64,000 bases of DNA from Climacium dendroides (lineage: Eukaryota > Streptophyta > Bryopsida > Hypnales > Climaciaceae): contig OX467082.1 in assembly GCA_950106755.1 (NCBI GenBank), forward strand, positions 4,898,001-4,962,000, written 5' to 3'. The translations under genes were made by a program, and so were the position numbers. The notes under the pieces were generated by a model, which saw only the letters and a program-made list of their open reading frames with translations, was not told the DNA's origin and did not search any database. Positions 36,443 through 49,936 of this stretch are shown here, piece after piece. Numbering within the stretch: position 1 is the stretch's first letter; every line of letters starts with the position of its first letter.

Positions 36443-37124
36443 CGCTGCTGCGTCCTGAAACTCAGGTCCAAACTAACAAAAGAAACGAGATTGGAAACGA
36501 TCAAAGCAAAACCTAATCCACTGTTCACATCCGCCAGTACATATTAACAACAGAATGGCTCTCCGAGGAATCAGAACTGCGTCTGCGACTGTAATTTGCA
36601 TCGGCCATTCCCGCAAGCGCGATTGATGAGCGTCATCGTCACTCTTTCTTGGGGAGGTGTTGTTGTATGAATGTGGACCGTCGAATTGGAACGGGGGGAA
36701 AATTCATCCACGGTTTTGTGTGCACGTGGTAATGGGCCTCCCAACCAAAGGTAGGAGGCCCTATTTGCACAACAATTGAAAAGCCATCGTTCCATTTGTG
36801 TCATTGTATCTCAATAGCGTGTACAAAGTGTGCAAATGTCCTCCACTGACACATAGTAGTTACAAAGTAGCACATTGATAGTCACATGGAGAAACTAGAG
36901 TTTCTTACGTCAATTGATTGTGGCTTGTTTGTAAAACCATTCCATCTAGATTCTAGGCTAAAATGTACCGCCTTCATAAATGAAGATTTAGGGTCAATTT
37001 GGGACACACCTATATTTCATACTTTGAAAATTCATTGTTAATTTAGAAGGAATCCCAAAAATGCATTTTAAGGGAATCTAAAATTCCTTTAGAAGTACCA
37101 ACTAGAGCCAGCAAAAGCTTTAAC
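36443..37124. other. ERCC1 upstream region
   Basis: 36443-36800 is of moderate GC and probably contains the ERCC1 5' UTR and promoter (minus strand). From about 36840 the sequence is AT-rich spacer. No gene seen. Confidence 0.4.
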
Positions 37125-37714
37125 CCCAGGGGGTGCACTACAAAGGAAGTTCATAGGTGAGGAGTGACCAAATTTTGAACCCCCTATATTATATCCTAAA
37201 ATTTTGCTTTTTTTCTAAAAATAAATATGAATAGATTTTCCTACTTTGAAAGTTTATGTTCTGAATTATTGGTATTTTCTATGTTAATAATAATTAGTTG
37301 AAAATTTTAGAAGAAAAAAGATACATTGTAAAGCTAAAAATAACTTTCACACCCCTATATTATATAAGAAAAAAAATTTTGAATTTTTATTTTATTTTTA
37401 TAAAATAGCTTTCTACTGAAAGTTTATTTTAGCTGAATATTGATACAATAGTCATCTTCATGTGATCTCTATAAATATTTTAGTTGAAAAACATGCCATT
37501 TTAGTTCATTTTTCAATCCTTTCTAGACAATATATCACATGTTATTTAGGATTGAAATTTTTGGCAATAGAAACCTATAGACATTGCTAAACAAAGCTCA
37601 AAATTGTAGGTTGAAATTATAGTTTATTAGAAAGTAATTAGGAAAAGTAAAAATGGGTAGTTAGGGTTTGGTCGCTCTTCACCCATGAACTTCCTTTGTA
37701 GTACACCCCTCGAG
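37125..37714. mobile_element. hAT-like MITE with 8-bp target duplication
   Basis: GCTTTAAC flanks both sides (37117-37124 and 37715-37722). The inverted repeats extend over about 45 bp and include CACTACAAAGGAAGTTCATA (left) and its counterpart with GTACTACAAAGGAAGTTCAT (right, minus strand). An 8-bp target duplication is characteristic of hAT elements. The 590-bp interior is AT-rich, non-coding and contains an imperfect internal duplication (words CCCCTATATTATAT near 37182 and 37352). Confidence 0.75.
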
Positions 37715-40700
37715 GCTTTAACAATTCTATAATAGGAACTATGTTCAAAAAGCTTATTTGGACGGATAGTTAAGTAATGTTATCTTACATTAGTGTCAAA
37801 TAATTTGTAAGTCAACATGAGTTGTCGAGTTTTGCAAACTATTGGATATAATTGAAGGGAAAGAAGTTTTGTGTTGATGTATAGTACATGTGACCAAGAT
37901 GAATGTGCCAGCTTACTTGAAAACCAATTTAGTGCAATATGGAGACAATGTTGACAATATAGCTACTTGGTTTTTTTCTAGAACGGTTTGAATTGCAATT
38001 ATCAAATATAATGTCCTTGATAATGACATTTTTATTTAACAATGAGAATAGCATTTTCGTTTTTTGGAGGTGATGAGAATTATTAAATGTTTAATCTAAA
38101 GGAAGGTTTTGATTTATTGTAGTGAAAATAAATAGATAAGGATGATTCAAAAATTTTGAATATACTTTTGTATTTGGTTGCATGAATTGTCTAGGATGAA
38201 CACTATATTTGTTAATTTGAAATTTCTTCAAATCTGAAGTCTTCAAGAGAGGGCATTGTATATGAGATTTAGAAAACACGTGTATGACCATGGCAACCCA
38301 ACAACAAAATGAAAGAAATTTTTGTTGAAAATTATTTCTTTGACCATATATAAGGTACCAACAAAGACATGAATGGCATTACAACTAACAAAGGGTATTA
38401 AAAAAATGTTGTTTTTCAAATTTTAAAAGTATCATAGCACTTACTTTGTTCAAAAGTATTGCTTAACAACATCCAAAGCTAATATTTTTCTAGCAAAGTT
38501 GAATTTCAGGGGTTAAAGCCAATCTTATACATTCAATGTACAATGTTATAGTCAATGATTTCTCAAAGGTTGAGAATGTAAAGTTATGAGTAGTCTAGGA
38601 TTGTAATGAAAGTGCCACAATGTTTCTAAATCAAATACATATGTTGTGAATTTAATAGTGGAATTCTAATACATGAAGTTAGTGTTTTTGTTCTTGTATG
38701 TTGGATGTGCTATATTGGAAACTAAAAGTTTCAATAAACATATCTCACTCTAAAAGGTACTAAAAAAAATTTGAATGAACAAAAAAATCATTTAATTATT
38801 CAATATTAGTACTTTAGATAACAATTATTTTCTAAAATAATAACAATAACCTCCTAAAATACCCTTTGGATACATTAGTATACAAATTTTATATGTTGGG
38901 AGCCCTCCAAGTACATTTTCAACACCTAAAATCATAATTTGTTATTTTAATCTAAATTTAGATTTTATAGACATTTAAGACATATAAATTTCATTGTATG
39001 CATACGTATATAATTTAGAATATAAATGTATGCTAGAGTAGGCTATATATTGTGTCTAATTTTCTATCATTAAAGTCTAAATTCATAAAAAAATTTCATT
39101 TTAACAAATGTAATGTTGATGGCATCCAAAATAAGTAACAAATAGAAAAATAATACTCTCTTTTCATTGACAAATTTGGAATTTTTCATGCTCATAGAAG
39201 TCAAATGATTTATCACACCCTTCCTTTATTGTAATTTAATTGGGTAATGTATTTTGTATTTCAAAGTCATACAAAACACTTACCTTCAAATGAATTTTTT
39301 ATGTAAAATATTTTGGTCTCACCTTTTTGTAAATACTAAATATAATGATTGTGCTATCTATCTAAAAAACAAAAAAAATCCTACAAACTTTTATTCTACT
39401 AGATTTGAGATGAATAAGAAATGCCAAAACACATCTAATCTTGTTAGTTTAAACTAAATTGATTTGCCTTAACAATAAGAGGAAAATTAGTGTCACCTAA
39501 AAATTAGTGCCACCCGCAAAAAAAAATTTATGAAAATTATCATAATACAAGAATATTTCAATTTGCACTAATTCAAAATAGAATGACCTTGGTAAATTAG
39601 AATCACACACTATTAGAGCTTATTAGCGTTGGTTGATTTAGAAATAGTAGAAAATGCATTTGTTAATAATAGGATTATTTATAGAAGTAATAAAAAATAG
39701 AAAAATTTAAACAATAGATGATTATTTATTTTCAATTTTAAAATGAAGACGAGAATGAAATAAAAACTATAGTAAAAATCAAAGTAAAAATTTTGCACAA
39801 TTCTATTAGAATAGAAAACTAAAACTAAAGTGGAATAAAATCTAATTTTGCATTAGAACCTTAGGTGATTTTAGACACATAAATTAGCACCTAACTAAAA
39901 TGAAATATAGATATTCAACTAGTATACATCTCCTCGCTGAAACTTTTGAAAATATATTAATAAATCATCTAATCATGAAATTTTATCCTTCATGTGTTTT
40001 ATATTTACTATTTATATAATGCATTGGACTCAATGAATTGATATCTTCTATCAAGAGATGTAAAAGAAAAGACTCCACCTTATAGAGCTTGAATAATAAA
40101 CTATCAATATAAAGATGGGCTAAAGAACTCACAAGTAACAACCCACTATTTCTTTTGCATGTGAACAAAAGCCAAAGCCATATCAAAGATCAAGAGGATC
40201 CAACAAAAATAGGTATTTGAAATGGGTCCAATTAGACGAGAGCAACCCTCCAAAAATACACATTAGTTGTGTTTACTTGTTCACTATTTAGTATTATTTA
40301 CTGAACAAGATGTGTAGGCCCTAGAAAATCATCTATAAAATCATCTATTGGAAAAATTGAATTTATTATAAAAATTATTATTTTTAATTAATGATCTTTA
40401 TCTCTAAAACATTGAAAATAACTTTATAGGTGCAAAAATGTAGACTATCAATTAGTGAAGCCCTATTCCATGCGTTTGTTGCTTGTTGGTTTTATGGTCA
40501 AAAGTGTTTTAGGTATGTCAATTTTTAAGAGTTAAATACCTTTTTAAATGTTTCAAGTGTATTTTCATAAGTTTATTCATAGGATTTTTTTTATATAGTA
40601 GCTATGTACTAAGTGGTAGACCAAGTGAAAACAAACACCAAATTGTCAAATGTTGGGTCAAGAAGTTCCTATGTTTGAAGTGTTTTATTAGGCCATGCAT

Positions 40701-40845
40701 AAACCTTACCATTGCAATGTGCATCAAAGGCTTTGACATTGGAGCAATAAAAATGGATGTTCCAAAATTTATGATTGACATGATCAATCAACAAAAATGC
40801 ATTGGAAGAATGCATCTACAACACTTGCTCACTTGAAGGTGATAT

Positions 40846-41065
40846 TTAACCCTTGAAGGACGGCCGTAAAATCATCCATTTTAAAACGTGGGAATCAATG
40901 GTTCAAAAAAAATCCAAAAGCACTCATTGGAAGTTAAAGTATTGTAAAAGATCTCTCCTTTCTACTCAAAATTCCAAGGATGAATAGTTGCACTTGTGTC
41001 CTACGTACACAGATTCTCTATCATCCATTGGACGCTAAACGTCCTTGTTGATGTTTAAGAGTTAA
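40846..41065. mobile_element. TTAA-bounded MITE-like element
   Basis: Left end TTAACCCTTGAAGGAC; right end, minus strand, TTAACTCTTAAACATC. Similarity to the ends of the 30322-30643 element is partial, so this is a diverged relative. No coding capacity. Confidence 0.4.
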
Positions 41066-41073
41066 AAAGGGAT

Positions 41074-41321
41074 TTAACCCCTGAGCACCCCAGCGCCCAA
41101 ATCTGGCCTCTCTAACTTCAAAGATTGTCCTTTTTGACTACTAAAATCTTTTCAACAAGACAGTCAAATCATTTGTCCTTTCACCTGTGGCTCCAACCAT
41201 GTCTCTACTACCAATTGGTATGGTCAATTTTTGTAGATCTCATTTTGGGTGATAATTTGATTGGAATGAGTTTGAAAGGGTCTAAATTTTGGTAAACATG
41301 CTCTAGGCACTCAGGGATTAA
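41074..41321. mobile_element. TTAA-bounded MITE-like element
   Basis: Left end TTAACCCCTGAGCACC; right end, minus strand, TTAATCCCTGAGTGCC: 13 of 16 positions match. It follows the 40846-41065 element by 8 bp. No coding capacity. Confidence 0.45.
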
Positions 41322-44300
41322 GGACGAAACAAATCCAAAACAACCTAAGTTGAAGGTACACAATGAAATGTGTAATAATACATAATGAAGTGTGCAACCA
41401 CACAAGAAGCGATGTGTAAACTAGACATGACATAGTAAAATTTATTATAAGTATGAAAATACTACAAACATGGTAGGTGACACTAATATGCATGAATTAA
41501 CAAACCAATATACATGACAAAATGCTTTCATAAAAGGGAAATGTGCAAAATTATCTGAGAGAAAAGCGATCTAAATAAAAGAGGCAAGAAGGCAAGAACC
41601 AAAAGTTGATGGAAGAATAGGATGAATGGATATCATGAAAAAATTGTCAACATCTAATCGCATGTAATAAGAATGTAGAATTTCTCCTCAAGGAAACGCA
41701 ACAATTGCAGCTATCAATGATATCACTTTGTACTAAAAATACCTAAATATACTCTCAAAATGCTAACTATAGGACATGCACATTACCAAAACCTAAAACG
41801 CCAACAGAAATGCATTATAGAAGAACAAATCTTTGACTACAACTCTATATGGATTTAATAATTGTGCCTCCAAAATCTTGCTTATGTAACATTCAGTAGC
41901 AAGGTTGGCATTGCCATGGTTCTACAGTGATGGTGTGGAATATGCCACATCCAACAGTGTTCATCAATAACTAATTGGTTGGGTGTGGAATATACCACAC
42001 CATCACTATAGAGGCATGGCATGCTACTAAATGTTATGTACACTTGCCTGGCATTTTCAATTTTACATTATTTAAAACTACATGCTTACAATGACTACCC
42101 TTGGACGAAAGACTCAAGGACTTGCATCTTCGACCACGTCTAGAATGTTTGCTATTCAATCCTCAGTAACGTACTTCAAATGTTTTAGCTCAATTGGGAA
42201 AACTTCTTAGCTAGCCAATACAAATATTTTAGAGTAATGTTGTAACTCTCGTGACTTTGAAGACTGAATTTCTACACCAAAACCAACATCACAAAGCGTT
42301 GAACAAATAGATGCCTCTCGAGATGCCTACTCAACACTACACTTACAACTGGAAAAAATAAGATGCAAAAGACTACACAATGCAAGGCTCAATACATAAC
42401 ATTCCTAAATGAAGAGCTTAAAATCAAACCAAGTCAAATGCATGAGAAATGGTCTCTTTTGAATCCATGAAAAATAAAAACATCATACATAAAACAAAAA
42501 TACTTTGTTCTCAGTATTAATTCCTTCACCTTGTACGGAAAATTGTCCTTCCCTTAATTGCACCCTAGTCTATGGAAAGAGTAGGTCAAGTGTCAAGCTT
42601 CTAGACCACATCGCCTATATCCACATAATTAGGATTTATTTCTGAAACACATTAAAACAATGATCGAAAATAAACAAAGATAGAGGTAAAAGGATCTGAA
42701 CTTTTATAAACCTCAAAATCACCTATCAAAAAAGAGATATTGGCATAACATCCAAATCCAAAACAAAGGGAGTAAATTGGCGAACGAATACATTTTCCTT
42801 ACCATACTATTGCTTCTCCTCTTTAATGACCACCTTCTCTGATTTTCCTACTTCAACCTTCCTTCTATTGGCTTTAGATGTTCAAGTGTGTACACTCCAG
42901 CTCCACAAAAACTCACTCACCATCCAAATACCAATCAAGCACAAGTACCTATTGAATCAAGCAATTTGAAGAGAAACATGGAAAAGAAGAAAGAAGCGCC
43001 ACAGTTCTTCATTTGAACATTTCTCTAAAATCACTTCTAATATGTTAATTAGGGGTCATTCCAAACTCTATTCCTATCACCCTAGATAAACAAAGTGCTT
43101 CATACATTGATTTCCATGTGTCACAGCTCTCTACTTCAATCTCAATTGGAATCTCAATCAAACAACTACCAACATAAATCACTTCTGCCAATATCGATAC
43201 ATTAAATAAGTGACCATTACGATCAAATTCTCAATCAATGAGCAAAACCAATCAATAAAAACAGCTTCAATTCCAGCAAGAATCAATATCTAACTGAGAC
43301 ACGCAACACTTTAAAACTACATTGATTTTGAGAATGTATGCCATGTAAGAGTATATCATTCCTTGGTGTATGAAATCCTCTTTGATTATAACCAACAAGA
43401 ATATGTAAGATTTCAAAAATTACAACAACAGTAACTATACACAACTCTTAAAGCATTACATATTTTCTTAAACTACAGAGCTAACTAGACTAGCTATTAA
43501 ATTGTAGCTTGAGTGCACGAGCATCATGTCATCGTCACAAGAAAGCAAAAATCCAAGAATCAAATGTAGAACACAAGAAATAAAAATCAAAACACAGACC
43601 TAACAAGAGGAATTTTCAATCAATCACCTATCAGACTCCATGCACAAAATTAGTGCAATTAAGTTCGTCATCATCCTTCACAGAAATAGGCTCAAATAAG
43701 GAAATCATGATTCAAAGCCACTATCAAGCACGAGCTGATTGCTTATAGAAATGGATAGTCGGGGATTACATCTTCAAAAATTCACGATTGTCCATCCCTT
43801 TTGAATTTCAAGAATCATCTTTGACACACCTGCGAACTCTTGCGTTCAAGCGAGAACAATGCTTGCACTTTGCACCACTCTTAGAATGGGGAGGCTCACC
43901 TTCCTGCTTCATTGGGAGCATTCTATGTTTTCATTCCCATTAGGGGAGTGCTTCCTGTTCCCCATTAGGGGAGCGTAAGCATTTCCTGACAGGATCCATA
44001 AAAATATGAATTTATTTGGACTTTTCATTGGCCTTAGGTCTCTTAGTGTTCATACTTCACAAGTATTTGTGCAAAATTTTATCATAAATAAAGACAATAC
44101 TCATATGAAGTCAATAGAGAATCCATGGGATATTTTGGGAGTATCCATTAGCTATCTAATGGATCAAGTATGTTTTTTCAATATTTAACCTCTAAAAGGA
44201 TTGGAAAACAAGCAAAGTCCTCAAAAATGTAGTGTCACAATATAAATCATTCTATTAGTGATAAAAATGCATTTAATATCATATATTTTAATTAGATTCG

Positions 44301-45272
44301 ACTAAATTCACACAAAAAAACAAGTCCACCCGAAAAAAAAATAGGAGAAAAAAGGGTGATGGCAAGAACCATGGATTGGTTAGTTAATTTATCTTAAAAA
44401 TCTTACATATTGCCTACCACACAACTTAGGGAAATAGATTGAAGATTGGTTGTACAACTTTCTTGCATATTTATGCAAGTGGTGTCAAACCACAAGCCAC
44501 CAAATCCAATCGCCAAGTTCAATGGGATTCAAATTGAGAACAAACAAGGTGGCGGGAATTCAATTAGCCAACCAAGTCCACACCTTGGTTTTTTTATATT
44601 GGCTTTTATGGAGCTTTTATTGCCTTTGTTTGATGATTGTAGGGCCTCATTCTCTTATTTTTTCATCCTTTTAGAGAAATTCAAGTTTTAATTGTATTTG
44701 GTTAAATTATTGAAATTTAAAAAAAATTATTTTATCTTTATTTTTTTATTTTTCAAAGATCTTAACTTTACATAAAAGATATGGATAGAATTATTGACGA
44801 AAAGGAAGTGACCAACAGATGAAAAGTGCTCCACATAGTGGGAATATGGACTACAATCCATTTGTTTAGGTGGACAAGGGGGAAGGATAAGGGGACAATC
44901 TTTTCCTTTTTCTCTGTCATAGTGTGTAGATGAGCCAAATGTTGGCTCTTTAGAAGAGACCATATCTATTTTTTCCTTTTCTCTCAACTTTTAGTGGGTA
45001 GATGAATACATCACTAGTAAAATTATAGATGAACTATAACAGGAGTTTCTTAAAGAGCCCTCATTCTACACATTGAAGTAGTTTGCATTAAATCACTCTG
45101 AGTCTTCTAATTTTGGTTTTTACAATAACTTCTTACTATCCAATGACATGAAAATATAAGATGACATACATCAACTAGTACAAGATAGCATCCAAAGCTT
45201 CAAGTAGTTTTGTCTTGGAAGACCGCTACTAGGAGAAGATACCAAAAAGCTTGTGACTTGGCAGAGAATTGT

Positions 45273-45536
45273 CAAAGAGGAGTGGGAACAAAAAACTCAT
45301 GCTTTGTGCATCAAGTCCCTAGCTTCTAGGACTTAAAAAAAGAGTTTCATGAAATAGTAACAATGGGACTATGAAAATTTATGGACTAACAATTATTACC
45401 AACTCAAAGAGGAGTGGGAAAAAAAAACTCATGCCTTGTGCGTCAAGTCCCTAGCTTTTAGGACTTAAAAAAAAAGTTCCATGAAATAGTAACAATGGAA
45501 CTATGGAAATTTATGGACTAACAATTATTACCAACT
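45273..45536. repeat. 132-bp tandem duplication
   Basis: CAAAGAGGAGTGGGAA starts at 45273 and again at 45405. The two 132-bp units are almost identical through TTATGGACTAACAATTATTA. It ends about 140 bp before the tRNA gene. Confidence 0.85.
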
Positions 45537-45677
45537 CTAATCGGTCATTGTTAAGTAAATTATAGAACATTTAAGACTGTTAAGCTTTGCATAATGTACT
45601 AAATAACACATTTTTTGATGCGTTGCAAATTTGGAATATTATTTTATATAAAATCAAAAAATTAAAAAAAAGTTGGA

Positions 45678-45750
45678 CGCCACCCCAGGGGCTCGAACCC
45701 TGGACCACAAGGTTAAGAGCCTTGCGCTCTACCAACTGAGCTAGGACGGC
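45678..45750 (-). tRNA. tRNA-Lys (anticodon CTT)
   Basis: The 73-nt gene folds completely: acceptor GCCGTCC with GGGTGGC (two G-U pairs), D arm GCTC/GAGC, anticodon stem GCAAG/CTTGT with loop holding CTT, 5-nt variable loop, and T arm CAGGG-TTCGAGC-CCCTG. The internal promoters TAGCTCAGTTGG (A box) and GGTTCGAGCCC (B box) are intact. No intron and no encoded CCA. Eight T residues follow on the minus strand (45664-45671), a good RNA polymerase III terminator. It sits alone in AT-rich DNA. Confidence 0.95.
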
Positions 45751-48014
45751 AACCGACCAACCACAACATCCCACGTGTCGCCTGGAGAGCCGTGAGCTCA
45801 GGCCCATGCTGCACTGGATTTGATGACATCTCGTTGTTTCGTTTACAATTTATAATGCTTCTGTCGATCGAGTCAGTTTATACATTGCAAACTTACTAGT
45901 GTATTGTACACATGCATTTAGTGAAGTGATGTGTTACAAATTGAAATCAAGATGCTGTTTTAAAATTGTTCACGGGCTGTAGATTTCACATTTGATCAAA
46001 CTTGCAAAGTAAATGCACTGGAATGCATGTGGACATTGGAAGTACAAGTACCGACAATGAACGTTCCTGGAGTTTCAAAAGAAACGAGCCATGAAATATA
46101 CTCGTGAATGCTGGTGCAGATTGGCATGACTGAACTCATTTTAGTTTCTTATACATGAGGAAGAATGCATCAACATAATATGTTTACTGTCCAGAGTTTC
46201 ATATTTAAGAGATAGTTACATAAAGGTTCTCCACAAGCTCTGTGGATCAATACTAACTGTTATTCTAATTAGTTCCATTAAGTGTTGAGAGTGTCTAAGA
46301 CACAATAGAATACAGAGAGATAAAGAGAAAATTTGAACTGGAAACACCTTGCCACACTAACTGTCCCTGAGCTACTCTCTAGTGTAAACTGCTGACACAA
46401 ACTTCAAAGATCGATAATGCAGCAAACGAAAACAATACTAATTATGAGGCACAACAGCAGGATCATAGAAGTGATAGAACCATGAGACATGCACTAATTG
46501 GTTAGAATATCATAAAAAGCATGTGGGTTAATGTGCAGACCTGCAGCAGATCCATGACGTTTGACACGATTTTAGGATACAGGATCTCCAATCACAAAGC
46601 AGACCAGAGAACACCAGATCCTTTCAGGTTCCAATTGGAGTGCGTCGCCTCCCTTGCTGGAGGGCATTAAAAAGGAACCGGTATTCTGCCAAGAGTCAGC
46701 ATTTCTGCAATGCACGAGAAGGAACCAAGACTAACACGTCCTATGATACAATCGCAAAACCTGCCTAGGGCTCCATTGCCGAGCTCGCAGGGCGATCCTG
46801 AGTGTTTCACCCGAACTCCAGAAAGTTGGCCAGAAATGCCTAAGTAGTGCATTACAAGCGTTCATAAAACTCCATCGGTTGGGAGAAGATTATCCAGCAT
46901 TTGGAAAACTTTTCAGGAAGAGTTTCTCATTTGCAAGTTTACATAACTGATCGTGAGTGTAGCACCTACCGAAAGATAAAAATAACAAACTAGGGCTGAG
47001 AAAAAACAAAACAAAAAGTTCTAGCACCGAAACTGTCAAAAAACTGATTCATAATGTAGCAAGGCTGTGCAAGAACTTCTCGAATAAAGACTATCCACGA
47101 CCACGGGAGAAAAACTAAGATGCTAGTCTAATCTGCGCAGAGTTCAGAACTGGACACGATACATTGGGAGGTGCCCAGTAAAGAGTCTGAGATCACCCTA
47201 GCATATCGTATCAAAACTCGCCAAGTCCGCGTGAATCTCCATCCAGCGAAATGAATATGCCAAGAAATTCTTAGCCGGACATGTCCAGCAATCGCAAATA
47301 CAGATTCGTCCTCTTCCGCACCTCACACCATCGGGTGTCTAAACGTGAACCAGCCATTACGCCATTCGTCTCTTTTGGAACTATCGAACAATCATCAGTT
47401 TTGGCCGTCGCGCCAATGAAACGTAATTGCCGATTGTGTATGTACGATCCCAATAAGTACGCCGGTAATTTCACTTCGTGCCCATCATCTCAAAATGGGA
47501 AGGTCTCACACTGCACGTACGAGGGTCCAAAAGTCACCATTCTGTCCTCCCTCTTAGGACCAACCTCGAACGAGCTGAAGAACTAAAAGCCAATAATCAC
47601 TTGGCCTGATGCATGCTGATGTGACATTGGCACGGAACACCCAGACGGAAAATACGTTTTTCGGTAGGCCTACTCTAGGACCATCCTAAAACCTCCATGG
47701 ATCATGTGACAAGTCTTACTTCCTAAGGAGAAACAGCCGCAGTTAAAAGGCACTTTGGGACATAGCAGACTGCCTGCCAGTAGTGCCGCGACAGGAACTG
47801 TGAGTGCAAGTGATACGCTAGCAAATTTGTGCACTCCTTCCATTCCACAACTAACGAACGAAAGTGGGAACAGAATCGACAAATGGGGCACACGTTTAGA
47901 GAAGGTCTGGATAGACACTCAGAACGGGACATGATTTTCCGACTAACCCGAATTATCAAATACGATGACCGACACAACAAGGTTGGAGGGGGACACAATG
48001 GATGGACTATTTAC
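45751..48014. other. Region downstream of the RRM gene, no coding exon seen
   Basis: From about 46500 the GC content rises and the sequence looks like transcribed but non-coding DNA. A donor (ATTGTCAG|GTAAATAG, minus strand, junction at 48015/48014) lies 24 nt past the RRM gene's stop, so part of this region is probably a 3' UTR intron and a further UTR exon. The open frames at 47281-47586 and 47670-47998 have no family resemblance. Confidence 0.4.
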
Positions 48015-48038
48015 CTGACAATCAGCGCCATTTCACTT

Positions 48039-49936
48039 TCATCGGCGACCCCCGCCGCCGCCGCCTCGTGACCGATTATTGTAGTCATCCCCACGGTCAC
48101 GTCCACCTCTATAAGGGTCATCCCGAGCAGGGCCACGAGGCCCTGGATGTCGAGCGAACGTGAGTCGCAGAACATAAGACTCGTGATCGGTTTCATCAAA
48201 TTTGTAACCTGCATCAGTTGCGAGGAGAATTTTTTATTAACAAGAAACCATTAAACCAATAATTGACTAATAATGCTGGAAAAAAATATATAAAAAACGT
48301 GTTTGGCAGGGAAGGTGCATGGACACATAGAAGCTGACAAAGTCCTATTACAAACACACAAGTTGACAGACGATGTAGACTTTCCACTAACCTTGAAGTG
48401 CTTCTAGAGCAGTTGCTGCGCATCTTGCATCTGCGAACTCCACGAAGCAAAGGACCACCTTACCTCCGTCCGCCTGCAACATTTAGGAAACGGCCAAACA
48501 ACGAAATTGATAAAACGTTTGCAATGAAAGAATTCAGGGTCAAAAGCGTAGTTTTTCGAAAAGAAATAAACGACATGTGTGTGATTGATTCTTACTCGCT
48601 TTGCATCTTTATGAACAAGTCGAACTTCCTTAAAGCCAATGAAAGGACGGAAAATGTGTGCAGCTTCTCTACGGGAGCAGTCTTGAGGGAGACCATCGAC
48701 GAATAGAGTTGAGGATGCATCAGGCGGAAGCACATCAAGGCCGGCCCGTAAAACGTCGGGCTCTGGGGCACCACCGTTGAGACCGATTCCGCCAGGTCGG
48801 CCACCCATGCCAACGTCCAAGGGTCCCATTCCCCGTCCCATTAACTGAGATTCATCAGGAATACCGATTCCAAGAGGCCCCAGACCACCTCCGCCAAGAC
48901 CAGGGCCAAGACCTGGACCTAGACCGAGGTCATTGGCACCCAGACCTCCTCCTCCATAGCCCATCTGTGAGCAACCAAAGTCTCAAATCAGATAAACGGA
49001 TAGAAGGTTCCAATCGTGTTCACACCTTTCAAAACACTAGGACGCAGCGTTGGTCAACTTCAAATTGTAAGTCCTGATTCATGGGAACAAAGAGCGGGGA
49101 TGAACAAGAATCGTAAAACTCCTCAATTCGGAAACTGTTAATATTTTTCTCACTACCGAAGACATGTGGTGCGAATTAGAGGAAAAAAAAAGAAAAAATC
49201 TCACCAGATCTCCACCACCACCTAAACCATCGCCATCTCTCCAGCCGGCACGGCCAAGTTGGTCCTCGTAAACTCTGTCACGAGGATAACCAACATCACG
49301 ATCTCGCGCTGCACCATAACCCGTTCTCGGAAGTCCATCTTCTGTTCGAAAACAAAATGAAAAATAAAAAGCATCAGCGTGAGGATTATAGTCCTAAACA
49401 AACTCGCAAAAAAATAGAAAGCTAGATACGAATTAATCCGCTGCCGCAAACTAAACCTTTCCGAAGCAACAAGTTGTAACCCATGGGATGCTGAAACAAG
49501 TCATGCTACGTTATACAACTAACAGAGGCACCGGATTCGCGGTCAACGAACCCCCCGGACTGCGAAGTAGGGGCTGTACGGACAGGGAAGGTGCTAGTCC
49601 AAGATTACTTCAAATCCGAGAAAAAATAACGCAACACTTCGCTTCATCACGGAAGAAGTAAAAATTGTATCCCGGTCAATACAGCAGGACGAATCTCCGC
49701 GTTCACGAATACCGCGCTTCAGACAGACTTAGACGCATAAACGTATTTAACAAGTACATGAACATTCAAAAAGTAGCAAATTGGCCAAGCCCGATGACCC
49801 TGAAGAAAAACGGTTACGGCAACGACATAAGGAATAACTAACCGTAATCTCGACGAGAACGCTTCGTGGGAGTAGATCCCGCCCGGCGACCGTCCGTTGC
49901 AGCGCCATAGCGCCAATTTCCCCCGTAATCCCCCAT
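48039..49936 (-). CDS. RRM protein of the plant nuclear-speckle RNA-binding type
   Basis: Five exons join in phase: 49936-49843, 49341-49205, 48964-48596, 48473-48392 and 48208-48039 (TGA), giving 283 residues. The start MGDYGGNWRYGAATDGRRAG is followed by Arg/Asp/Gly-rich sequence and a Gly/Leu/Pro-rich spacer (GLGPGLGPGLGGGGLGPLGI). The single RNA recognition motif carries RNP2 (STLFVDGL) and an RNP1 equivalent (KVVLCFVEF), with FRPFIGFKEVRLVHKDAK between. The C-terminus is an RGG-like tail ending SRGGGGGGRR. The context PPDASSTLFVDGLPQDCSRR matches my memory of plant nuclear-speckle RNA-binding proteins (Arabidopsis NSRa/b, Medicago RBP1), linked to alternative splicing. Subfamily assignment is from recall. 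A 3' UTR intron begins shortly after the stop. Confidence 0.82.

Larger units (their letters stand above)
37723..45677. other. Long AT-rich spacer, no gene seen
   Basis: About 8 kb with no convincing coding exon; the many short open frames are Asn/Lys/Ile-rich. It contains two TTAA-bounded elements (40846-41065, 41074-41321), a duplicated CCCATTAGGGGAG word (43948-43975) and a 132-bp tandem duplication (45273-45536). A somewhat less AT-rich stretch at 42500-43990 has no recognisable frame either. Confidence 0.45.

Noticed and set aside
43948..43975. Duplicated CCCATTAGGGGAG word as a possible transposon end
   Set aside because: Short direct duplication with no partner inverted repeat or target duplication found.
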